Source: Corynebacterium urealyticum
GTDB taxonomy: Bacteria > Actinomycetota > Actinomycetes > Mycobacteriales > Mycobacteriaceae
DNA length: 52,297 bases
Direction of reading: 5' to 3'
Assembly: GCA_020741275.1 (NCBI GenBank)
Contig: DYZK01000114.1
Location: forward strand, 1 to 52,297
How positions within the stretch are numbered: position 1 is the stretch's first letter; each line of letters begins with the position of its first letter. Positions 35,038 to 45,459 of the stretch are shown one piece after another. Under the pieces are notes generated by a model. The model did not search any database. It saw only the letters and a program-made list of their open reading frames with translations, and was not told where the DNA came from. Position numbers and translations under genes: made by a program.

Positions 35038-35469
35038 ATGTTCTTTGGCACCTTCACGCCGAAGCTCGACGACAAAGGGCGACTCACCCTTCCCGCGAAG
35101 TTTCGCGAGGAGCTCAAGGATGGCCTGATGGTCGTTAAAGGGCAGGATCACAGCCTCGCGATCTACCCCCGCGAGGAGTTCCTCCTCCGCGCCCGAAAGG
35201 CCGCAGCTGCGAGCCGTAGTAACCCGCAAGCCCGCGCCTTCGTGCGAAACCTCGCAGCAAGCGCGGACGAGCAGGACCTCGACTCGCAGGGGCGTATCTC
35301 CGTCTCCGCAGCGCACCGTGAATACGCGGGGCTGAAGAAGGAGTGCGTCGTCATCGGCTCGGTGGACTTCCTCGAGATCTGGGACGCCCAGGCATGGGAG
35401 GAGTACAGCGCAGCCCACGAGGCAGATTTCGCCGCAGGCGACGACGAAGCCTTCGCTAATTTCCTCTAG
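35038..35469 (+). CDS. mraZ: Transcriptional regulator MraZ
   Basis: 143 aa, two tandem AbrB-like half-domains: [13 protein letters not shown] (about 11-23) and [18 protein letters not shown] (about 82-99), each with the conserved D...GR. It forms a ring that binds phased repeats and represses its own dcw operon. GAAAGG lies about 10 nt before the ATG. First gene of the division and cell-wall cluster. Confidence 0.96.
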   Translation: MFFGTFTPKLDDKGRLTLPAKFREELKDGLMVVKGQDHSLAIYPREEFLLRARKAAAASRSNPQARAFVRNLAASADEQDLDSQGRISVSAAHREYAGLKKECVVIGSVDFLEIWDAQAWEEYSAAHEADFAAGDDEAFANFL

Positions 35470-35708
35470 CCCCGCCATGCCACATCGACCGGTTGCGATC
35501 ATGCCGGCGATGTCAATGATGTGTGCAGGCCCTTGCCTGGGCGGAAGACGTGACCGTTTGATGCACTTCCCCAACATCAAGCCCACGCCCGCGCAGGCAA
35601 GGCCCTGTTCATATCAACCCAAGACAACCCCCAACAGAATGACGGCGCCCGCCCCACAGGGCAGGCGGCCAACTCGATACACACCGACGAGCCAAGAGGA
35701 GCGTGACC

Positions 35709-36770
35709 GTGGCAGCCAGCACCCCCCACGATCCGGCCAACCCGGGTCACGTTCCCGTCATGCGGCGGCGCATGGTGGAACTCGTCGGCTTTGGCGTGAC
35801 CGCAGAAAGCGCTCCGGACCATCCCATCATCGTGGACGGCACCCTGGGGGCCGGCGGCCACACCGAAGCCTTCCTCGAGGCGTACCCCAACGCCATCGTC
35901 ATCGGACTGGATCGGGACCCCAATGCGCTTGCTGAGGCCCGGGACCGCCTGGAGCGCTTCGGCCAGCGCTTCTTCAGCTATCAGACCCGCTTCGATGGCA
36001 TCGGTGAAGCGCTGGAGCACTTCTCCGAAAACCCTGACTTCGCGGTCGATATCCGGGAGCAGGGCATCTCCGGGTTCCTATTCGACCTTGGGGTGTCCTC
36101 CATGCAGCTGGACCAAGAGGATCGTGGTTTTGCTTATCGTGTCGACGCCCCGCTGGACATGCGGATGGACCCCAGCAGTCGACTGACCGCTGCAGAGATC
36201 CTCAACACCTACGAGCACGGCGAGCTTGCGCGCATCCTCAAGCGCTATGGAGACGAGAAGTTCGCAGGCAAGATCGCCTCCGCTGTCATCCGCGAGCGTG
36301 AGAAGGAGCCCTTCGAAAACTCCGCACGCCTCGTAGACCTGCTCTACGCAACCATTCCCGCGGCTGCACGGCGGACCGGCGGGCACCCTGCCAAGCGAAC
36401 CTTCCAAGCGCTGAGAATCGAGGTCAACGCGGAACTAGAAAGCCTCGAGCTCGTCATCCCAGCAGCCTTCAGCTGGCTCCGCGTCGACGGTGCCGGAGTC
36501 TTCATGAGCTACCAGTCCCTCGAGGACAAGATCGTCAAGCAGCAGCTCAAGAGCATGACCGAGTCCTCAACTCCGCCCGGGCTGCCAGTCGAGCTGCCCG
36601 GCACCGAACCGGAGTTCGAGCTCCTTACTCGCGGGGCCGAAAAAGCCAGCGAGCAAGAGATAGCTGAAAACTCCAGATCTGCCCCAGTGAGGGTCCGGGC
36701 AGCCCGACGAATAGGCGCCCACGCCTCCGGGGCAGACGGGCCACGCTACCCGTTGGCGTCGCCGCACTAA
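35709..36770 (+). CDS. rsmH: 16S rRNA (cytosine(1402)-N4)-methyltransferase
   Basis: 353 aa SAM-dependent enzyme. SAM motif [22 protein letters not shown] for the ribose-binding acid, [10 protein letters not shown], and the C-terminal [15 protein letters not shown]. The sequence reads GAGGAGCGTGACCGTGGCA; I choose the second GTG (35709) because GAGGAG is 7 nt before it, while the first GTG (35703) is too close. A 239-nt gap with a CAGGC-CCTT-GCCTG hairpin (35526-35539) separates it from mraZ. C-terminal ~50 residues are poorly conserved. Confidence 0.95.
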   Translation: MAASTPHDPANPGHVPVMRRRMVELVGFGVTAESAPDHPIIVDGTLGAGGHTEAFLEAYPNAIVIGLDRDPNALAEARDRLERFGQRFFSYQTRFDGIGEALEHFSENPDFAVDIREQGISGFLFDLGVSSMQLDQEDRGFAYRVDAPLDMRMDPSSRLTAAEILNTYEHGELARILKRYGDEKFAGKIASAVIREREKEPFENSARLVDLLYATIPAAARRTGGHPAKRTFQALRIEVNAELESLELVIPAAFSWLRVDGAGVFMSYQSLEDKIVKQQLKSMTESSTPPGLPVELPGTEPEFELLTRGAEKASEQEIAENSRSAPVRVRAARRIGAHASGADGPRYPLASPH

Positions 36771-36862
36771 GCAGCCCCCACCCCGACAGAGAACTTCACA
36801 ACAACCGCACACCGCACCACGTAGCCCACAACGAGCCGGAAGAATTAGGCAAAGGACAGGAT

Positions 36863-37684
36863 ATGACGAATCCCGGAATGCTGAAGGAGCGCCCCAGGAC
36901 CGCTGCAAAGGCTGAACGAGCAGGACTGCGCACCAGCGCACCCCGTTCGCTCAAGCAGCAGCCGGCCAAGCCTCGTCGCAGCCTGCACCGCGCTCCGGCC
37001 TACCGGGGCCGCCTCGGCTCTCAGCAGCGCGTCTCGGAACGCGGCCGCCGACTACAGCCCATCAAACAGGAAAACTCCCGGGTCTTCCGCTTCGTAACCT
37101 TCGCCGTCGCCGCGTGCATTATCAGCACCGTCGCCGTTATGCTGCTCGCCGGCATGACGACGGAAAAGACCTTCCAGATCACGGACGCAGAGGCTAAGTC
37201 CAAGACCCTCGCCAACGAGATCACCACCCTGGAGCGAGACGTCGAAAAGGCGAGGTCCGCGCAGAACCTGTCCGCGAAGGCTGCCGAGCTGGGCATGGTT
37301 GCCCCGGGGCAGGCAGGAATCCTCGAGACCAAGGGCGACAAGGTGGAGCAGCGCCGCGACGCTGATAACTCCAAGGACCGCCGGATCGTCGACGTCACCG
37401 GAAATAAGCGAACCCGCGAGGCGACCTCCTCCCCGGAGGAAACCCGCAATGTCCCGGGGTTGGCACCGTCTAGCCCGGCGGGCGCGGCAGCAGCCGGCAA
37501 CATGAACTCCGGGGACGTTCCATATGCCAACCAGGGCCAAGGTGCTCCGGCGCCTGCCCCGGCACCCGCACCAGCACCGGCGAACGCCGAGCGGCCCGAG
37601 CAGGCGGCACCAGCCGAAGCGCAGCCCGAGCAGGCGGCCCCGGCCGAAGCGAATCCGGCTCCACCGGCCGCGCCGCGACCGTAA
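36863..37684 (+). CDS. ftsL: FtsL-like divisome protein with long Ala/Pro-rich tail
   Basis: 273 aa bitopic membrane protein in the ftsL position between rsmH and ftsI. A basic cytosolic part (1-73), one transmembrane helix (about 75-98) and a short leucine-zipper-like coiled coil (about 103-145) ending AAELGMVAPGQAG match FtsL. The remaining ~125 residues are an unusual extracytoplasmic low-complexity tail with an alternating Ala-Pro run and two near-identical PEQAAPAEA units. AAAGGACAGG precedes the ATG. It would recruit FtsQ and activate FtsWI. Confidence 0.85.
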   Translation: MTNPGMLKERPRTAAKAERAGLRTSAPRSLKQQPAKPRRSLHRAPAYRGRLGSQQRVSERGRRLQPIKQENSRVFRFVTFAVAACIISTVAVMLLAGMTTEKTFQITDAEAKSKTLANEITTLERDVEKARSAQNLSAKAAELGMVAPGQAGILETKGDKVEQRRDADNSKDRRIVDVTGNKRTREATSSPEETRNVPGLAPSSPAGAAAAGNMNSGDVPYANQGQGAPAPAPAPAPAPANAERPEQAAPAEAQPEQAAPAEANPAPPAAPRP

Positions 37685-37723
37685 CAGGCCGCACAGCGCC
37701 TAAGATTCTAAGCGCTAAAACCT

Positions 37724-37745
37724 CCGGGACACCGCCGCGTCCCGG
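37724..37745 (+). other. Stem-loop in the ftsL-ftsI gap
   Basis: CCGGGAC / GTCCCGG, 7-bp arms with an 8-nt GC-rich loop. No T-run; possibly an mRNA structure or partial attenuator inside the operon. Confidence 0.35.
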
Positions 37746-37827
37746 CCAGTGAAGATCTGCGTCTCCAACCCAAGAACCATGCTGATCTTGCAACTGTGAA
37801 GACAAAGATCGAGGAGGACACACACCG

Positions 37828-39723
37828 TTGGCTCAGCAGTGGAACCGTCGGCCGGCAGACGGCTCGGGGAATACGCGAGCGCTGCTGCTCCTCGACAACA
37901 GCCCGCAGCGTTATAACAAGCGCCTGCGGTTGTCTCTGTTTGCCGTCGTTATCGTTGTCCTCGCGCTGATCCTGCGCCTGACCTGGGTTCAGCTCATCGC
38001 GGGTCCATCTCTCGCGGAGCACGCCGCCGCGCAGCGCACCGCTGTCATTGCCGAGCCAGCCCAACGCGGCGCCATCGTCGACCGCGAGGGCCGCAATCTC
38101 GCCTATACGATGGAAGCCAAGTCACTTTCCGTGTTGCCGAACAAGCTGCGCGGCTACATGGACGAACTGCACCAGGCGAACCCGGATGAGGTTCCGCCAG
38201 CCGACGAGCGCATCGAGCAGATCATTGAGGAGCTGCCAGACATGATCCCGGCATCTGAAGGCCGGGTGAAGAAGGAAGACCTCCGCAAGAAGCTGACCGA
38301 TGAGAAGGTCACCTACACCGTCCTCGTCCGCAACGTCGCCCCCGACGTGGCGCAGAAGGTCACCGAAAAATTCCCGGAGATCACTGCCGAACGCCAGGAC
38401 ATCCGCCAGTACCCCAATGGAGCGGTGGCCCAGAACCTCATCGGCAAGATCAGCTCCGATAATCAGGGCCAATTCGGTTTGGAGCTCTCCCAGGACAGCC
38501 GACTGCAGGGGGTCAATGGCTCCAAGACCCTGGACATCGCTGGTGGCATCACTATCCCAGGCTCCGCCCGTGACGAACACCCGCCGGTCAATGGTGATAA
38601 TTTCGAGCTCACCCTCGACCTCGACGCGCAGGCCTTCATTCAGCAGCAGCTGCAGCAGGCGAAGGAAAACTCCAAGGCGGAGTCCGCTTCGGCCGTCGTG
38701 CTGGATGCCAAGTCTGCAGAGGTCATCGCGATGGCCAGCTCCGACACCATTGACCCCAACGGCGACCTGCAGAAACAGCTCCGAAGCAACAAGGCCTTCG
38801 GCGACCGCAACACCGCAGAGACTTTCGAGCCGGGCTCCATCGCCAAGATCATGACGGCCGCCGCCGCTATCGAGGAGAAGAAGACCACTCCGGACGAGGT
38901 GCTGAAGGTGCCTGGCTCCATTGAAATGGCTGGTGTTACCGTCCGCGACGCCTGGGAGCACGGCGTGGCTCCGTATACCACCACCGGCGTATTTGGGAAG
39001 TCCTCCAACGTCGGCACCCTGATGCTCGCCGAGCGCGTCGGTCAGGACAAGATGTACGAGTACTTCCGGAAGTTCGGTGTGGGGCAGGCCGCAGACGTGG
39101 GCATGCCGCACGAGGCCGCGGGCTACATGCCCGAGCTCTCCCAGTGGTCGGGCGGTACCTTTGCGAACCTTCCCATCGGACAGGGCATGTCCATGAATCT
39201 GCTGCAAATGGCCAGCATCTACCAGACGATCGCTAACGACGGCGTCCGTGTCCAGCCACGCCTGGTCAAGTCCATCACCAACTCTGATGGGGAGGATGTC
39301 CCGCAGCCAATCCAGAGCGAGACGCGCGCCGTGTCTGCGGATACGGCGAAGACCGTCCGCGCTATGTTCCAGTCGGTCACCCAGGGCGACCCGAACGGTG
39401 TGCAGAACGGTACCGGTGCCGCGGCCGCAGTCGAGGGCTACCAGATCGCCGGCAAGACCGGCACCGCCCAGCAGATTGATCCGGACACCGGCGCGTATTC
39501 GAACTCGAACTACTGGATCACCTTTGCCGGCATCGCCCCGGCGGATAACCCCCGCTTCGTCGTCGCGATCATGTTGGACAATCCGCAGCGCGGCACCGAG
39601 GAAGGCGGTGGCGGCGGGGGCTCGGCTGCGCCGATCTTCCACAACATTGCATCCTGGTTGATGGATCACTACAACGTACCGCCTTCCCCGAAGGCACCAC
39701 GGCTCATGCTGGAGGCTCGATAA
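37828..39723 (+). CDS. ftsI: Septal transpeptidase, penicillin-binding protein 3
   Basis: 631 aa class B PBP that crosslinks septal peptidoglycan with FtsW. TM helix at about 33-57, dimerisation/pedestal domain with RGAIVDREGRNLA, then the transpeptidase domain: SIAK (S337 nucleophile, K340), SSN (392-394) and KTG (543-545). Start TTG with GAGGAGG 10 nt upstream. murE begins 1 nt after the stop, so the two are translationally linked. Confidence 0.96.
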   Translation: MAQQWNRRPADGSGNTRALLLLDNSPQRYNKRLRLSLFAVVIVVLALILRLTWVQLIAGPSLAEHAAAQRTAVIAEPAQRGAIVDREGRNLAYTMEAKSLSVLPNKLRGYMDELHQANPDEVPPADERIEQIIEELPDMIPASEGRVKKEDLRKKLTDEKVTYTVLVRNVAPDVAQKVTEKFPEITAERQDIRQYPNGAVAQNLIGKISSDNQGQFGLELSQDSRLQGVNGSKTLDIAGGITIPGSARDEHPPVNGDNFELTLDLDAQAFIQQQLQQAKENSKAESASAVVLDAKSAEVIAMASSDTIDPNGDLQKQLRSNKAFGDRNTAETFEPGSIAKIMTAAAAIEEKKTTPDEVLKVPGSIEMAGVTVRDAWEHGVAPYTTTGVFGKSSNVGTLMLAERVGQDKMYEYFRKFGVGQAADVGMPHEAAGYMPELSQWSGGTFANLPIGQGMSMNLLQMASIYQTIANDGVRVQPRLVKSITNSDGEDVPQPIQSETRAVSADTAKTVRAMFQSVTQGDPNGVQNGTGAAAAVEGYQIAGKTGTAQQIDPDTGAYSNSNYWITFAGIAPADNPRFVVAIMLDNPQRGTEEGGGGGGSAAPIFHNIASWLMDHYNVPPSPKAPRLMLEAR

Positions 39724-39724
39724 C

Positions 39725-41326
39725 ATGGCAACCCACAAGGCCACTGACCATTCCGACCGCAACACCAGTGGGGTAACCCTCCGCGAACTCGCGGTACTTT
39801 CCGGCGGTACCGTCGCTGATAAACATCAGGACGTCACCGTCGACTCCGCCGCCATCGGTTCCGCGGACGTCCAGCCCGGCGGCCTGTTCTGCGCCGTTCC
39901 GGGGAGCCGCGTCCACGGCGCGACCTTCGCTGCTGACAGCGGGGCCGCTGCCGTCCTCACGGACGCCGAGGGGGCGGAGATCCTCGCTGATACGGACCTC
40001 CCGCTGCTGATTGTCGATAACGTCCGGCGCTGGATGGGCCCCGTTGCCGCGGCCGTGTACGGCCACCCGAGCCGGGACCTACGCGTTATCGGCATCACCG
40101 GCACCTCGGGCAAAACCACCACGACGTACCTCATCGAGCGCGCCCTGATGGCCGAGCACAGCGTCGGCATCATCGGCACCACCGGCACCCGGATCAACGG
40201 CGAGCAAATCCCCACGAAGCTCACCACCCCTGAGGCGCCGACCATGCAGGCCCTGCTGGCGCAGATGCGCGACCGTGGGGTGACCCACGTGGTCATGGAG
40301 GTTAGCTCCCACGCACTCGCACTGGGGCGGGTGACCGGCATCGAGTTCGACGTCGCGGGCTTCACCAACCTGAGCCAGGACCACCTGGATTTCCACCCGA
40401 CGATGGAGGACTACTTCGAAACGAAGGCCCAGCTGTTCCTCCAAGCCCAGGCCGAGGGTGCGGAGCTGCCCGCCGCCGTTGTCTGCGTCGACGACAAATG
40501 GGGCCAGCGTCTCGCCGGCATGATTGCGGACTCCGGACACCAGGCCCTGACCGTGGGGGCCGCGCACCAGTCCGGTGCAGACTGGCAGGTCACCGACGTT
40601 CACGTCACCCCGTCCGGACGCCAAGAGATCTCCGTGGCTGCCGAGGGCGAGCAATTTAGCTACGACATCGGTCTCGTCGGCTCTTTCAATGTGGCGAACA
40701 GCCTGCTCGCGATCAGCTCTGTGGCGCAGCTGGGGGAGGACCCGCACGCCGCGGCAGCAGCCATCGAGGATGTCCAGGTGCCGGGCCGCATGCAGGCCGT
40801 GGATGCCGGGCAGCCCTTCCTCGCGGTGGTGGACTACGCCCACAAGCCGGGGGCCGTCGCTGCCGTCGTGCGGACTCTGAGCGACTACCTGCCGTCTCCG
40901 ACAGGTCGCATCGGCATCGTGCTGGGAGCTGGCGGCAACCGCGATCACGACAAGCGCCCCATGATGGGCGAGGAGGCTGCGAAGGTCGCCGACGCCGTCT
41001 TCGTCACCGACGACAACCCGCGCGACGAGGAGCCCGCCCCGATTCGCTCGATGATCCTGGACGGGGTGCGCAAGGCTGCCAAGGGCCGCGATGCGAATGG
41101 CGAGAAGGTTTTTTATGACGACTTCCCGGGCCGCGCCAACGCCATCCGCGCTGCGGTGGCATGGGCCCGCCCCGGTGATGCGATCGTGGTGGCTGGTAAG
41201 GGCCACGAGACGGGCCAGGAGGTTCGCGGGGAGATTCACCCGTTCTCCGACCTTGAGGAGCTCGCTGCCGCGCTTGAGCAGCGGCCGGACGTTGACCAAC
41301 AGGCAAGCACGACGATCCGCGACTAA
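39725..41326 (+). CDS. murE: UDP-MurNAc-L-Ala-D-Glu--meso-DAP ligase
   Basis: 533 aa Mur ligase adding the third stem residue. ATP-binding GTSGKTT (126-132), E..SSHAL, FTNLSQDHLDFH, and DNPR (430-433), the motif that marks specificity for meso-diaminopimelate, which fits a corynebacterial wall. It lies 1 nt after ftsI and 17 nt before murF. Confidence 0.96.
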   Translation: MATHKATDHSDRNTSGVTLRELAVLSGGTVADKHQDVTVDSAAIGSADVQPGGLFCAVPGSRVHGATFAADSGAAAVLTDAEGAEILADTDLPLLIVDNVRRWMGPVAAAVYGHPSRDLRVIGITGTSGKTTTTYLIERALMAEHSVGIIGTTGTRINGEQIPTKLTTPEAPTMQALLAQMRDRGVTHVVMEVSSHALALGRVTGIEFDVAGFTNLSQDHLDFHPTMEDYFETKAQLFLQAQAEGAELPAAVVCVDDKWGQRLAGMIADSGHQALTVGAAHQSGADWQVTDVHVTPSGRQEISVAAEGEQFSYDIGLVGSFNVANSLLAISSVAQLGEDPHAAAAAIEDVQVPGRMQAVDAGQPFLAVVDYAHKPGAVAAVVRTLSDYLPSPTGRIGIVLGAGGNRDHDKRPMMGEEAAKVADAVFVTDDNPRDEEPAPIRSMILDGVRKAAKGRDANGEKVFYDDFPGRANAIRAAVAWARPGDAIVVAGKGHETGQEVRGEIHPFSDLEELAAALEQRPDVDQQASTTIRD

Positions 41327-41343
41327 CGAGAGGCGACGAAGCA

Positions 41344-42846
41344 GTGATTGAGCTTTCAGCAGGAGATATTGCCGCCATCACGGGTGGCGAATTGATTGAC
41401 GGCGCCGCCGAAGAGACCCACGTGGAAGGACCAGTGGAGTTCGACTCGCGCAAGATTGCGCCGGGAAGTATCTTCATGGCGTTGCCCGGGGCCACCGTGG
41501 ATGGGCACGACTACGTGGCCGCCGCAGGCGAGCAGGGTGCCGCCCTGGCCATCGTGGGCCGCCCCGTGGGCTACCCGGCGCTGCTGGCACCGGCCAGCCA
41601 GCGGGCCGCCGGCACCGATAACTCGGCGGTCTTCGGTGCAGATGACGAGGGCTACGGGGCGGCGGTGCTCGCCGCCGTCGACAAGCTCGCGCGCCACAAC
41701 ACCGACGTCCTCGCCGACGAAGAAAGCATGGTCGTCGTGGGTATCACCGGTTCGGCCGGAAAGACCTCCACGAAGGACCTGATCGGCGCGCTGCTGGGCG
41801 ACCTGGGCGAGACCGTCGCCCCGCCGGGCAGCTTCAACAACGAGATTGGCCTGCCCTATACCGCGCTGCGAGCGAGCCGGGGCACGAAGTTCCTGGTCTC
41901 CGAGATGTCTGCCCGCGGTGTGGGGCACATTGCCCACCTGGCCACGATCACACCTCCGAAGATCGGCGTTGAGTTGAATGTAGGTAGCGCGCACCTCGGG
42001 GAGTTCGGCTCCCGGGAGGCGATCGCCCAGGCCAAGGGCGAGCTCGTCGAAGCACTTCCCGCTGCGGAGGATGGCGGCATCGCGATCCTCAACGCGGACG
42101 ACGATGCGGTGATCGCCATGCGGCACCGCACTCGTGCACGGGTCGTGACCTTCGCGCTCGACGAGCGTTCCAAGACGGGGGAGCAGGCTGACTACTGGGC
42201 GAGTGATATTCGCTTGGACGAAGTCGCCAGGGCATCCTTCCGCCTGCACCACCCGTACGGTGAGCCGGTGGACATCCGCCTGGGCGTGTTCGGCGCCCAC
42301 CAGGTCTCTAACGCACTCGCTGCCGCTGCGGTGGCGGTCGAGTCCGGGATGTTGCCGGCATCGGTGGCACGCGTGCTGGGTAATCATGTCGCCGCCAGCG
42401 CCAACCGCATGGATGTGCGAACCCGGGCCGATGGTGCGACTATTATCAACGATTCCTACAACGCCAACCCGGAGTCCATGCGCGCCGGCATCGACGCCCT
42501 GGCGTACACGGCCGGTGGCCGCCCAGAGGCCAACAGCTGGGCTGTGCTGGGGCAGATGGGCGAGCTGGGTGAGGAATCCGCCGAGGAGCACACCGAGCTA
42601 GGTAAGTTCCTCGGCACCCGGGGCATCGACCACGCCGTGATCGTTGGCACCGGGATCAACCAGCGTGCCATCGCCGATGCGGCGCGGGAGCACGGTGTGG
42701 ATACCCGCAGCGTCGAGGACGTCGACGCGGCAGTGAATTTTGTGGATCAACATGTCAAACCCAAGGATGTTGTGCTCGTGAAGGCGTCTTACTCTGATGG
42801 TCTCTGGGCGGTCGCCGAAGGGCTTTTGGCGGACGAAGGAGCATAA
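41344..42846 (+). CDS. murF: UDP-MurNAc-tripeptide--D-Ala-D-Ala ligase
   Basis: 500 aa Mur ligase. ATP-binding GSAGKTS (136-142), FNNEIGLP, S.MSARGVGHI, and NDSYNANPESM near the third domain. GTG start at 41344, with GAGAGGCGACGAAGCA upstream. Completes the pentapeptide precursor; mraY follows after 9 nt. Confidence 0.96.
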   Translation: MIELSAGDIAAITGGELIDGAAEETHVEGPVEFDSRKIAPGSIFMALPGATVDGHDYVAAAGEQGAALAIVGRPVGYPALLAPASQRAAGTDNSAVFGADDEGYGAAVLAAVDKLARHNTDVLADEESMVVVGITGSAGKTSTKDLIGALLGDLGETVAPPGSFNNEIGLPYTALRASRGTKFLVSEMSARGVGHIAHLATITPPKIGVELNVGSAHLGEFGSREAIAQAKGELVEALPAAEDGGIAILNADDDAVIAMRHRTRARVVTFALDERSKTGEQADYWASDIRLDEVARASFRLHHPYGEPVDIRLGVFGAHQVSNALAAAAVAVESGMLPASVARVLGNHVAASANRMDVRTRADGATIINDSYNANPESMRAGIDALAYTAGGRPEANSWAVLGQMGELGEESAEEHTELGKFLGTRGIDHAVIVGTGINQRAIADAAREHGVDTRSVEDVDAAVNFVDQHVKPKDVVLVKASYSDGLWAVAEGLLADEGA

Positions 42847-42855
42847 GGAAAACCC

Positions 42856-43956
42856 ATGATGCAGATCTTCATCGCGGGCGCCGTGGCGTTCCTCGCGGCT
42901 GTACTTTTTACCCCGGTTCTCATCCGGAAGTTCTCGGACGAAGGACTGGGCCAGGAGATCCGCGAGGAGGGGCCAAAGTCCCACCTGAAGAAGCGCGGCA
43001 CTCCCACGATGGGTGGCATCGCCATCCTCGTGGGTATCACCCTCGGCTATATTGTCGCGGCGCTGGTCGGGCTAATCTTCACCGGAACCGGCCCCGGAGT
43101 ATCCGGCTGGCTGGTGCTGGGCCTGACCCTCGCCCTGGGCGGGGTGGGCTTCGCCGATGACTACATCAAGCTGGTCAAGGGCCGGAACCTGGGGCTCAAT
43201 GCCCGGGCGAAGCTCATCTGCCAGCTGGTCATCGCCATCGCCTTCGGCGTGCTGATTCTGCAATTCCCGGACTCCAACGACCTCACCCCGGGATCGACGT
43301 ACCTCTCCTTCGTCCGGGAGATGCCGACGTTCAACATCGCCGTGGGCGGCACCGTCATCGGCATGATCCTATTTTTGATCTTCATCAACATCGTTATCTC
43401 CGCCTGGTCGAATGCCGTGAACCTCACGGACGGCCTGGACGGGCTGGCGTCCGGTGTCACCGCCATCGTGATGGGGGTGTACGTGCTCATCACCTTCTGG
43501 CAGTTCCGCAACTCCTGCGCCGATGGCGCGGCGGCCGGGTGCTACTTCGTGCGCGATCCGCTGGACCTGGCGATGCTGGCTTCCGCCGCGCTGGGTGCCT
43601 GCCTCGGTTTCCTGTGGTGGAACGCCTCCCCAGCGAAGATCTTCATGGGGGACACCGGCTCGCTGGCCCTCGGCGGACTCGTCGCAGGCCTGTCCATAAC
43701 CTCCCACACCGAGCTGCTGATGATCATCGTGGGCGCGATCTTCGTCCTGGAGACCGTCTCCGTGGTCATCCAGGTGACCTACTTCAAGACAACCGGCAAG
43801 CGTGTGTTCCGCATGGCGCCGATCCACCACCACTTCGAGAATGGCGGTTGGGCTGAGACCACCGTCGTCATCCGCTTCTGGCTGCTTGCAGCCCTGGCCG
43901 CGATGACCGGCTTCGGCCTGTTCTACGGCCAGTGGCTGACCGCCACGAGCCTCTAA
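42856..43956 (+). CDS. mraY: Phospho-MurNAc-pentapeptide transferase
   Basis: 366 aa integral membrane enzyme making lipid I on undecaprenyl phosphate. Ten or so helices; signature [15 protein letters not shown] (catalytic DD), [21 protein letters not shown] and the APIHHHFE loop are all present. Two adjacent ATGs (42856, 42859) are possible; AAGGAAAA precedes them. Confidence 0.97.
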   Translation: MMQIFIAGAVAFLAAVLFTPVLIRKFSDEGLGQEIREEGPKSHLKKRGTPTMGGIAILVGITLGYIVAALVGLIFTGTGPGVSGWLVLGLTLALGGVGFADDYIKLVKGRNLGLNARAKLICQLVIAIAFGVLILQFPDSNDLTPGSTYLSFVREMPTFNIAVGGTVIGMILFLIFINIVISAWSNAVNLTDGLDGLASGVTAIVMGVYVLITFWQFRNSCADGAAAGCYFVRDPLDLAMLASAALGACLGFLWWNASPAKIFMGDTGSLALGGLVAGLSITSHTELLMIIVGAIFVLETVSVVIQVTYFKTTGKRVFRMAPIHHHFENGGWAETTVVIRFWLLAALAAMTGFGLFYGQWLTATSL

Positions 43957-43977
43957 ACCCGCGAAAGAGGGCCCACC

Positions 43978-45459
43978 ATGTCCACCGAATCGATCCTTCA
44001 ACCCCAGTCCGCCGTTGACATCATGCGCTCGCGGGAGGTCTTTGTCGCCGGCGCTGGCGTGGCGGGGAAGGGAATCGTCGCCATGCTCGAGGGTATCGGT
44101 GGACGCTTCAAGGTGGTCGACGACCGCGCCCAGACTGCGGATCTCAACACTGTCGAGGCCATAGCCGCGGTTTCTTCGACGGAGACCGCGCCAGCGCTGC
44201 TCATCACCTCGCCGGGCTGGCGCCCGGACTCCGAGCTGCTGCTCGCGGCCCAGGACGCGGGCGTGCCGGTGATCGGGGATATCGAGGCAGCCTGGCTTGC
44301 GGACCAAGCCGGAGCTTTCGGGGCCCCGCGCACCTGGATTGCGATTACCGGAACGAACGGCAAGACCACTGCGACTGCGATGGCCACGGCCATGCTGCAG
44401 GCAGCAGGTCTGGCCGCCGTATCGGTCGGCAACATCGGTACGCCGCCGGGGGTCGCGTTGGTCGCCGACGAGCGCGCGGACTACCTCGTTGCCGAAGTCT
44501 CCAGCTTCCAGCTGCACTGGGCGCCCAGCTTCACCCCGGACACCGGCGTGCTGCTCAATCTCGCGGAGGATCACCTGGATTGGCATGGTTCCATGGCGGG
44601 CTACGCCGGGGATAAGCTCCGCGCCCTTCGGGGACCGCGCCCAGTGGTGGCGGTGGACGAGCAACTCGTCCGTGAACTCGCTCACAACAACGGAATCCCT
44701 CCTGTGGTGGCCTGCAGTATGCAGGACCCTGCCGAGGTACTCGCTCAGGCGCATTTCCCGCTCGTTGTGGGCGTGGTTGAGACCGAGGAAGGGGCGGTCA
44801 TCACCGAGGTATCCACCGCCGAGAACGGTGAACTGAAGGTCACTCCCATCGCCTCGGCGGAGGCGATCTCCCCACCGGGCCCGGCTGGCATCGCCGACGC
44901 AGTGGCGGCCAGCGCCCTCGTGCGAGCTTTCGATGTGCCGCCAGTAGTCATTTCGCAGGCACTGCACGGCTTCGAAGTGCAGGCGCACCGCGGCCAAGCC
45001 GTGCACTTGGCAGAAGGGGTGATCTGGATTGATAACTCCAAGGCCACGAACCCGCACGCAGCCATTGCAGCGCTCGGCGGGCTAGAAAACATCGTGTGGG
45101 TAGCCGGCGGCCAGCTCAAGGGCGCGGAGGTTCACGACCTCATCGCCGCTGTCGGACCTGGGCTGCGAGGCGCGGTCGTGCTCGGCTGTGACCGCTCGGA
45201 GATCATTCATGAACTGGCGGCACAGTTCCCAGACCTGCCTGTCACGGAGGTCTCGAACACCGACCCAGAGGAAGCCATGGCCGAGGCAGTGGCAGCCGCC
45301 CGCACCCTCGCTACACCAGGGGACAGTGTTGTCCTTGCGCCCGCCGCGGCGTCTCTGGACATGTACACCGGCATGGCACAGCGCGGAGACCTCTTCGCCG
45401 CCTACGCTAGGGGCACGGGTGCCCACGCAAGCACCAGCGAACGGGAGGGCGAGAGCTAA
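43978..45459 (+). CDS. murD: UDP-MurNAc-L-alanine--D-glutamate ligase
   Basis: 493 aa. An N-terminal Rossmann-like nucleotide domain ([12 protein letters not shown]), the central ATPase with GTNGKTT (125-131), [15 protein letters not shown], and the C-terminal domain with [18 protein letters not shown] lies upstream of the ATG. Its TAA overlaps the ftsW ATG by one base. Confidence 0.96.
   Translation: MSTESILQPQSAVDIMRSREVFVAGAGVAGKGIVAMLEGIGGRFKVVDDRAQTADLNTVEAIAAVSSTETAPALLITSPGWRPDSELLLAAQDAGVPVIGDIEAAWLADQAGAFGAPRTWIAITGTNGKTTATAMATAMLQAAGLAAVSVGNIGTPPGVALVADERADYLVAEVSSFQLHWAPSFTPDTGVLLNLAEDHLDWHGSMAGYAGDKLRALRGPRPVVAVDEQLVRELAHNNGIPPVVACSMQDPAEVLAQAHFPLVVGVVETEEGAVITEVSTAENGELKVTPIASAEAISPPGPAGIADAVAASALVRAFDVPPVVISQALHGFEVQAHRGQAVHLAEGVIWIDNSKATNPHAAIAALGGLENIVWVAGGQLKGAEVHDLIAAVGPGLRGAVVLGCDRSEIIHELAAQFPDLPVTEVSNTDPEEAMAEAVAAARTLATPGDSVVLAPAAASLDMYTGMAQRGDLFAAYARGTGAHASTSEREGES

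Noticed and set aside
41015..41026. MurE specificity for lysine
   Set aside because: The DNPR motif at residues 430-433 indicates meso-DAP specificity, as expected in Corynebacterium.
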